The position numbers were made by a program, and so were the translations under genes. From Azonexaceae bacterium (GTDB taxonomy: Bacteria; Pseudomonadota; Gammaproteobacteria; Burkholderiales; Rhodocyclaceae), in assembly GCA_009469675.1 (NCBI GenBank), contig SSSZ01000054.1, forward strand, positions 1-64,000: 64,000 bases of DNA. Direction: 5' to 3'. The notes beneath the pieces are model-generated. The model did no database searches. It was not told the DNA's origin and saw only the letters and a program-made list of their open reading frames with translations. The first letter of the stretch is position 1. Each line of letters opens with the position of its first letter. Of this stretch, positions 58,565 to 64,000 are shown piece after piece.

Positions 58565-60442
58565 ATGAATCGCTACCCACTCTGGAAATACCTCACCGTC
58601 GCCATTGCGCTGGTGCTGGGCTTCATCTACACCCTGCCCAACTTTTTCGGCGAATCGCCGGCGGTGCAGGTCTCCAGCGCCAAGGCCACGATCAAGGTCG
58701 ATGACAAGACGCTGGCCCGCGCCGAAACCGCCCTCAAGGCCGCCGGCATCGCCCACGACGGCATCCAGCTCGACTTCAACGGTGTCAAGACCCGCTTCAA
58801 GGATACCGATACCCAGCTGAAGGCCAAGGACACGCTGGAAAAGGCCTTCAACCCGGACGCCGCCGATCCCCAGTACGTGGTCGCCCTCAACCTGCTGACC
58901 GCCTCCCCTGCCTGGCTGACCGGCCTGCACGCCTTGCCCATGTACCTGGGCCTCGACCTGCGGGGCGGCGTGCACTTCCTTTTGCAGGTGGACATGAAGG
59001 GGGCGCTGACCAAGCGCCTCGATTCCACCGGCGCCGACCTGCGCACCCTGATGCGCGACAAGAACCTGCGCCACGCCGGCATTGGCCGCGAAGGCGACCG
59101 CCTGGTGGTCAAGTTCCGCGAAGCCGAAGTCCGCGACAAGGCGAGAAACGCCATCGCCGACAGCCAGCCCGACCTGCTCGTGGTCGATCAAGGCGAAGGC
59201 AGCGACCTCAAGCTCGTCGCCACCCTGAAGCCGGAGGCCCAGAAACGCATCGGCGAATTCGCCCTGAAGCAAAACATCACGACCCTGCACAACCGCATCA
59301 ACGAACTTGGCGTCGCCGAACCGGTGATCCAGCAGCAGGGCGCCGACCGCATCGTCGTCCAGTTGCCGGGCGTGCAGGACACAGCCAAGGCCAAGGACAT
59401 CCTGGGCCGCACCGCCACCCTGGAAATCCGCATGGTGGACGACACCCCCGGCGCCCTCGAAGCGGCGCTGGCCGGCAACCCGCCTTTCGGCACCGAAGCC
59501 TATACCGAGCGCGGCGGCCAGCCGCTGCTGGTCAAAAAGCAGGTGGTGCTGACCGGCGACCGCCTCACCGATGCCCAGCCCGGCTTCGACAACCAGACCC
59601 ACGAGCCGGCTGTCCATCTCACCCTCGATTCCGCCGGCGCCCGCATCTTCAAGGACATCACCCGGGAAAACGTGGGCAAGCGCATGGCCATCCTGCTCAT
59701 CGAGAAGGGTAAGGGCGAGGTCGTCACCGCCCCCGTCATCCGCAGCGAAATCGGTGGCGGCCGGGTGCAGATTTCCGGCCGCATGAGCACCATGGAAGCC
59801 AACGACACCGCCCTCCTGCTGCGCGCCGGTTCGCTCGCCGCCCCCATGGAGATCATCGAGGAACGCACCATCGGCCCCAGCCTTGGCGCCGACAACATCA
59901 AGAAGGGCTTCCACTCGACCCTCTGGGGCTTCGCCGCCATCGCCCTGTTCATGGTCGCCTACTACCAGATTTTCGGCGTCATCTCAGTTATCGCCCTGGC
60001 TTCCAACCTGCTCTTCCTGGTCGCCATCCTCTCCCTGCTGCAGGCCACCCTGACCCTCCCCGGCATCGCCGCCATCGCCCTCACCCTGGGCATGGCCATC
60101 GACGCCAACGTCCTCATCAACGAGCGGGTGCGGGAGGAGCTGCGGGCCGGCATGCCGCCCCAGGCGGCCATCGCCGCCGGTTACGAGCGGGCCTTCGGCA
60201 CCATCCTCGACTCCAACGTCACCACCCTCATCGCCGGCCTCGCGCTGCTCATCTTCGGCTCCGGCCCGGTGCGGGGTTTCGCCGTGGTCCACTGCCTGGG
60301 CATCCTGACCTCGATCTTTTCCGCCGTCGTCGTCTCCCGCGCCCTGGTCAACCTGTTCTACGGCCGCCAGAAAAAACTGACCAAGGTCGCCATCGGCCAG
60401 GTCTGGAAAGCCGGCATCACCACCACGGCCGACGCCAAGTAA
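58565..60442 (+). CDS. secD: Protein translocase subunit SecD
   Basis: A 625-residue RND-type membrane protein that uses proton motive force to complete protein export. One N-terminal span is followed by a large periplasmic region (about 35-440) with LGLDLRGGVHFLLQVD near 137-152 and RINELGVAEPVIQQQGADRIVVQLPG near 241-266. Five further spans end the protein, with DANVLINERVREELRAG near 515-531. secF follows after 12 bases. Confidence 0.97.
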   Translation: MNRYPLWKYLTVAIALVLGFIYTLPNFFGESPAVQVSSAKATIKVDDKTLARAETALKAAGIAHDGIQLDFNGVKTRFKDTDTQLKAKDTLEKAFNPDAADPQYVVALNLLTASPAWLTGLHALPMYLGLDLRGGVHFLLQVDMKGALTKRLDSTGADLRTLMRDKNLRHAGIGREGDRLVVKFREAEVRDKARNAIADSQPDLLVVDQGEGSDLKLVATLKPEAQKRIGEFALKQNITTLHNRINELGVAEPVIQQQGADRIVVQLPGVQDTAKAKDILGRTATLEIRMVDDTPGALEAALAGNPPFGTEAYTERGGQPLLVKKQVVLTGDRLTDAQPGFDNQTHEPAVHLTLDSAGARIFKDITRENVGKRMAILLIEKGKGEVVTAPVIRSEIGGGRVQISGRMSTMEANDTALLLRAGSLAAPMEIIEERTIGPSLGADNIKKGFHSTLWGFAAIALFMVAYYQIFGVISVIALASNLLFLVAILSLLQATLTLPGIAAIALTLGMAIDANVLINERVREELRAGMPPQAAIAAGYERAFGTILDSNVTTLIAGLALLIFGSGPVRGFAVVHCLGILTSIFSAVVVSRALVNLFYGRQKKLTKVAIGQVWKAGITTTADAK

Positions 60443-60454
60443 GGGGCAAGCAGC

Positions 60455-61399
60455 ATGGAATTCTTCCGCATCAAAAAAGACATTCCCTTCATGCGCCATG
60501 CGCTGAAGTTCAACGTCATCTCGCTCATCACCTTCCTCCTCGCCGTCGTCTTCCTGGTCGCCAAGGGCCTGCACCTGTCGGTGGAATTCACCGGCGGCAC
60601 GCTGATCGAGGTCAACTACCAGCAGGCGGCGGACCTCGAAAAAATACGCGGCGCCCTGGGCAAATCGGGATTCACCGACTACTCGGTGCAGAACTTCGGC
60701 TCCTCCCAGGACGTCCTCATCCGCCTACCGCTGAAGGCCGACCAGAACACCGCCCAGCTGGGCGAGTCGGTGATGAAGGGCCTGGCTGCCGACGCCCCTG
60801 GCGCCACGCTGCGCCGCGTCGAATTCGTCGGCCCCCAGGTCGGCAAGGAACTCGCCGAGAACGGCGCCATGGCCCTTCTGCTCGTCATCATCGGCATCGT
60901 CCTCTACCTCGCCTTCCGCTTCGAGTGGCGCTTCTCGGTTTCGGCCATCATCGCCAACCTCCACGACGTCATCATCATCCTGGGCTTCTTCGCCTTCTTC
61001 CAGTGGGAATTCTCCCTCTCGGTGCTGGCGGCGGTGCTGGCCGTGCTCGGCTATTCGGTGAACGAATCGGTGGTGGTCTTCGACCGGGTCCGCGAAACCT
61101 TCAAGAAGAAGCGCGGCCTGACCACGCCCGAAGTGCTCGACCACGCCATCACCAGCACCATCAGCCGCACCATCATCACCCACGGCTGCACCCAGCTGAT
61201 GGTGCTCTCCATGCTCATCTTCGGCGGCGAGACCCTCTACTACTTCGCCCTGGCCCTGACCATCGGCATCTGCTTCGGCATCTACTCGTCGGTCCTGGTG
61301 GCCAGCCCGCTGGTCATGTGGCTGGGCGTCTCCCGCGAGCAGTTCATCAAGCAGAAAAAACAGATCGAGGGGGCCAACGAGGAGGGCGCGGTGGTATGA
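60455..61399 (+). CDS. secF: Protein translocase subunit SecF
   Basis: A 314-residue partner of SecD with six spans. It has VEFTGGTLIEVNY near 46-58, VGPQVGKELAENGAMALLLVI near 124-144, GYSVNESVVVFDRVRE near 196-211 and the C-terminal GICFGIYSSVLVASPLVMWL. Its stop overlaps the start of the cytochrome b561 gene. Confidence 0.97.
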   Translation: MEFFRIKKDIPFMRHALKFNVISLITFLLAVVFLVAKGLHLSVEFTGGTLIEVNYQQAADLEKIRGALGKSGFTDYSVQNFGSSQDVLIRLPLKADQNTAQLGESVMKGLAADAPGATLRRVEFVGPQVGKELAENGAMALLLVIIGIVLYLAFRFEWRFSVSAIIANLHDVIIILGFFAFFQWEFSLSVLAAVLAVLGYSVNESVVVFDRVRETFKKKRGLTTPEVLDHAITSTISRTIITHGCTQLMVLSMLIFGGETLYYFALALTIGICFGIYSSVLVASPLVMWLGVSREQFIKQKKQIEGANEEGAVV

Positions 61400-62070
61400 G
61401 GCAAGTGCTGGTCTGGGATCTACCGACCCGGATCTTCCACTGGCTGCTCGCCGCCGCCGTCGTCGGCCTGGTGCTGAGCGGCCAGATCGGCGGCAACTTC
61501 ATGGACTGGCACGGCCGCTTCGGCATCGCCGTGATCGGCCTCCTGGCCTTTCGCCTGGTCTGGGGGCTGGCTGGCCCGACCTATGCGCGGTTCACCCAGT
61601 TCTTCCCGACCCCCGGCAAGATTCTCGCCTACCTGCGGGGCGAATGGCGGGGCCTGGGCCACAACCCCCTGGGCGCCCTGTCGGTTTTCGGCCTTCTCGC
61701 CGTCCTCGCCCTGCAGGCCGCCACCGGCCTTTTCGCCAACGACGACATCGCCTTCAACGGCCCCCTCTACTCCCTGGCCGGCAAAGGCCTGAGCGATCGC
61801 CTGGCCGGCATCCACAAACTCTCGGCCAAGCTCGTCTATGGCCTGGTGGCGCTGCACATCGGCGCCATCGTCTTCTACGCCCGGGTCAAGAAAAACAACC
61901 TGGTCCGGCCCATGCTGACCGGCCGCACCGAAGCCGACGACGGCGAGCCCGCCCGGGGCGGCGGTCCCCTGGCCCTTGCCGTCGCCCTGGCGTTGGCCGT
62001 CGGCGCAGCCTGGGCCGCCAGCGGCGCCTGGATTCCGGCGCCGCCGCCCGCACCGCCCCCCGCCTGGTAA
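61396..62070 (+). CDS. Cytochrome b561-family membrane protein
   Basis: A 224-residue di-heme cytochrome b type protein. Likely heme ligands are H15 (RIFHWLLAAAVV), H39 (DWHGRFG), H140-like in AGIHKLSAKLVYG and H155-like in ALHIGAIVFY. Four spans carry these; a fifth lies near the Pro-rich C terminus. It probably passes quinol electrons to a periplasmic cytochrome. Coupling to secF by a 4-base overlap is unusual; it may have been recruited to the end of the operon. Confidence 0.85.
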   Translation: MRQVLVWDLPTRIFHWLLAAAVVGLVLSGQIGGNFMDWHGRFGIAVIGLLAFRLVWGLAGPTYARFTQFFPTPGKILAYLRGEWRGLGHNPLGALSVFGLLAVLALQAATGLFANDDIAFNGPLYSLAGKGLSDRLAGIHKLSAKLVYGLVALHIGAIVFYARVKKNNLVRPMLTGRTEADDGEPARGGGPLALAVALALAVGAAWAASGAWIPAPPPAPPPAW

Positions 62071-62073
62071 ACG

Positions 62074-62099
62074 AAAAAAGCCGCTGGGCGGCGGCTTTC
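62074..62099 (-). terminator. Terminator between cytochrome b561 and cytochrome c' genes
   Basis: An 8-bp stem (AAAGCCGC/GCGGCTTT) with a 6-base loop. The T run is better on the minus strand, serving the cytochrome c' gene; the plus strand has a shorter T run. Confidence 0.75.
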
Positions 62100-62124
62100 T
62101 CGTCGGCCGGTTTTCTCCCGACGC

Positions 62125-62589
62125 TTACATGTCTTCTTCCCGGAACTTGTCGTGGCAGGCCTTGCACGCCTCGCCGGTCTTGCCGAACTGCACCTTGACG
62201 GCGGCGGCGTCGCCGCTGGCGGCGACCCTGGCGAGTTCGTTGGCTTCCTTGTTGTAGGCCACGGCCAGCTTCTTGACCTCGTCGGGCTGCTGGAAGAATT
62301 CCGGCTTGACCCGGGTCTTGACGGCGCCAACGTTCTTGCCCGATGCGGGGCTGTAAAGGGCGCCCATGCCGGAATTGGCGGTGGCGGCCACGAGGTTGGC
62401 GGCGGCAACGACCTGATCCTTGTTGTAGCCGGCCTCCAGGTTGGCCTTGATCTTGCCCATGTTCCAGGCCATGAAGCGGTAGCCGGCCTGACGGGTCTGG
62501 ATCATCTCCTCGGGGCGCATCAGTTGCTGGGCGAGGGCCGAACCGGTCACGGCGAGGGTCAGGCAAGCGAGGGCGATCTTTTTCTGCAT
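62125..62589 (-). CDS. Cytochrome c'
   Basis: A 154-residue periplasmic four-helix cytochrome. The signal peptide ends near 21 (GSALAQ). The C-terminal heme site is CKACHDKFR near 142-150, the class II cytochrome c pattern, and RQAGYRFMAWNMGKIKA near the N terminus matches the distal pocket helix. Cytochromes c' bind NO and protect denitrifiers from it. Confidence 0.93.
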   Translation of the reverse strand: MQKKIALACLTLAVTGSALAQQLMRPEEMIQTRQAGYRFMAWNMGKIKANLEAGYNKDQVVAAANLVAATANSGMGALYSPASGKNVGAVKTRVKPEFFQQPDEVKKLAVAYNKEANELARVAASGDAAAVKVQFGKTGEACKACHDKFREEDM

Positions 62590-62746
62590 GGATGGTTCTC
62601 CGATTTGTCGAATGTCTGGCGATCAACGGCGGCGGCCGCCATTTATCCCGGAGAGTTTACCCCGGCTTGCGCCGGGTTGACGAGGCTCAACCCGGCCGCT
62701 CCTTTTCGGCCCTAGGATGCAGGGACAATACATAACGGAGACATTG

Positions 62747-64000
62747 ATGAAGCCTGGCCTCGATCCCATCGAGCATGCCAGCCGCGACGAAATCGCGGCG
62801 CTGCAGCTCAGTCGGCTGCGCTGGTCGCTGCGGCACGCCTACGAACGCGTCCCGCAATACCGCGCCAAATTCGAGGCCCACGGCGTCCATCCCGACGACC
62901 TCAAATGCCTCGCCGACCTCGGCCGCTTTCCCTTCACCACCAAGCAGGATCTGCGGGACAATTACCCCTTCGGCCTCTTCGCCGTGCCCCTGCGCGACGT
63001 CGTCCGGGTGCACGCCTCGAGCGGCACCACGGGCAAGCAGATCGTCGTCGGCTACACCCGGGCCGACCTGGAAATGTGGGCCAGCGTCATGGCCCGCTCC
63101 CTGCGGGCGGCCGGCGCCGGCCCCGACGACATCGTCCATGTCGCCCATGCCTACGGCCTGTTCACCGGCGGCTTCGGCGTCCATTACGGGGCCGAGCGCC
63201 TAGGCTGCACCGTCGTCCCCCTGGGGGGCGGGCAGACGGCGAAGCAGGTTCAGCTCATCCGCGATTTCCGGCCGACCATGATCGTCGCCACCCCGTCCTA
63301 CGCCCTCAACATCGCCGACGAATTCGTCCGCAACGGCCTCGACCCGGCAAGCTGCAGCCTCCGGATCGGTTGTTTCGGCGCCGAACCCTGGGGCGAAGGC
63401 ATGCGGGGCGAACTCGAAACGCGGCTCGGCATCGACGCCATGGATCTCTACGGCCTTTCGGAAGTGATCGGCCCCGGCGTTGCCTGCGAATGCGTCGAAG
63501 CCAAGGACGGCCCGGTCATCTGGGAAGACCATTTCTACCCCGAGGTGATCGACCCGGAAAGCGGCGAAGTGGTCCCCGACGGGCAGCCCGGCGAACTGGT
63601 CTTCACCTCCCTGAGCAAGGAAGCGCTCCCCATCATCCGCTACCGCACCCGCGACCTGACCCGGCTGCTGCCGCCCACGGCCCGGGCCTTCCGGCGGCTG
63701 GCCAAGATCACCGGGCGCTCCGACGACATGCTCATCATCCGCGGCGTCAACCTCTTTCCCGGCCATATCGAAGAACTGATCCTTCAGGACAAGAAGCTTT
63801 CCGGCCACTATCTTCTCGAGGTTTACCGCGACGGCCCCCTCGACCAGATGGAGGTGATGGTCGAAGTCAAGCCGGAATTCGCCCACGCCAGCAGCGAGAT
63901 GAAACAGTGTGCCGAACGGGAACTGCAGCACGGGATCAAGGCCTGGCTCGGCGTCACCACCCGGGTCCGCATCCTCGACCCCGGCCACCTGCCCCGCCCC
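62747..64000 (+). CDS. paaK: Phenylacetate-CoA ligase, 3' end cut by the window
   Basis: The reading frame is open for 418 codons to the window end; the usual family length is about 430-440, so only the last 15-20 residues are missing. It activates phenylacetate to its CoA thioester with ATP. Motifs: FPFTTKQDLRDNYPFGLFAVP near 65-85, the AMP-binding loop SSGTTGKQIVVGYT near 94-107, YGLSEVIGPGV near 237-247, and RYRTRDLTRLL with GRSDDMLIIRGVNLFP near 305-345. GGAG precedes the ATG at 62747. Confidence 0.95.
   Translation, partial: MKPGLDPIEHASRDEIAALQLSRLRWSLRHAYERVPQYRAKFEAHGVHPDDLKCLADLGRFPFTTKQDLRDNYPFGLFAVPLRDVVRVHASSGTTGKQIVVGYTRADLEMWASVMARSLRAAGAGPDDIVHVAHAYGLFTGGFGVHYGAERLGCTVVPLGGGQTAKQVQLIRDFRPTMIVATPSYALNIADEFVRNGLDPASCSLRIGCFGAEPWGEGMRGELETRLGIDAMDLYGLSEVIGPGVACECVEAKDGPVIWEDHFYPEVIDPESGEVVPDGQPGELVFTSLSKEALPIIRYRTRDLTRLLPPTARAFRRLAKITGRSDDMLIIRGVNLFPGHIEELILQDKKLSGHYLLEVYRDGPLDQMEVMVEVKPEFAHASSEMKQCAERELQHGIKAWLGVTTRVRILDPGHLPRP

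Noticed and set aside
62590..62650. Possible FNR box upstream of the cytochrome c' gene
   Set aside because: Only one half-site (ATCAA) is recognisable; the partner matches two of five bases.

Overview
The window is about 64 kb of very GC-rich, gene-dense bacterial chromosome. It looks like a denitrifying betaproteobacterium of the Rhodocyclales (Azonexus/Dechloromonas/Azospira-like). The grounds are a cytochrome cd1 nitrite reductase locus with heme d1 biosynthesis genes, a cbb3-oxidase assembly pair, a cyanophycin locus with the ABC transporter and DUF1854 genes seen in betaproteobacteria, a PPi-dependent energy gene pair, and the exbB-exbD-lpxK-Trm112-kdsB-adk gene order. The genus is an inference from gene content only.

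Layout. 0-0.14 kb: right end of an ISAs1-type insertion sequence, ending just after ccoS. 0.15-3.6 kb (-): ccoS, ccoI and a short-chain dehydrogenase. 3.8 kb: tRNA-Thr(CGU). 4.0-6.2 kb (+): murJ and a PEBP/YbhB protein. 6.4-13.5 kb (-): H+-pyrophosphatase, PPi-dependent phosphofructokinase, adk, kdsB, Trm112-like, lpxK, exbD and exbB. 13.5-19.7 kb: a GNAT/FeeM-PilZ fusion, xseA, sodB, a DedA-rhodanese protein, a membrane protein and a YceI lipoprotein. 19.8-33.3 kb (+): a seven-gene accessory operon. 33.3-36.0 kb (-): GST, ubiC, DUF192, a small basic protein and rluE. 36.1-38.9 kb (-): nirN and nirJ. 39.1-46.8 kb (+): cyanophycin ABC transporter, DUF1854, short and long cphA. 46.9-53.8 kb (-): nirS, nirT, diheme cytochrome, cupredoxin, nirC, nirF, nirDL, nirG, nirH. 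54.1-55.4 kb (+): nirE, a Rap1a/Tai-like protein and tRNA-Leu(CAA). 55.5-62.1 kb (+): bacteriohemerythrin, queA, tgt, yajC, secD, secF and a cytochrome b561. 62.1-64 kb: cytochrome c' (-) and paaK (+), cut by the window end.

The main candidate for an undescribed system is the operon at 19.9-33.3 kb. Its first and last genes are related proteins that join a nucleoside-deoxyribosyltransferase/TIR-like Rossmann domain to helical repeats; the first also carries a SLOG-like domain. Between them lie a caspase-family protease, an 1830-residue protein with two serine alpha/beta hydrolase domains plus a CHAT protease domain and helical repeats, an unrecognised 257-residue protein, a polytopic membrane protein with a cytosolic TIR-like domain, and a patatin phospholipase. 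The logic (nucleotide-type sensor, protease switches, lipid and membrane effectors) resembles prokaryotic conflict or cell-suicide systems. That function is an inference.

The nitrite reductase genes work as one pathway. NirE starts heme d1 synthesis from uroporphyrinogen III, NirDL/G/H decarboxylate siroheme, NirJ is the radical-SAM step, and NirF and NirN act late in the periplasm. NirS is the terminal enzyme, fed by NirT, NirC, the cupredoxin or the diheme cytochrome. Two Crp/Fnr-type palindromes sit at regulatory positions upstream of nirS and nirJ. Bacteriohemerythrin and cytochrome c' fit NO and O2 handling in the same lifestyle. The only gene-free stretch above 300 bases is 14848-15175, which holds a pair of DnaA-box-like sequences.
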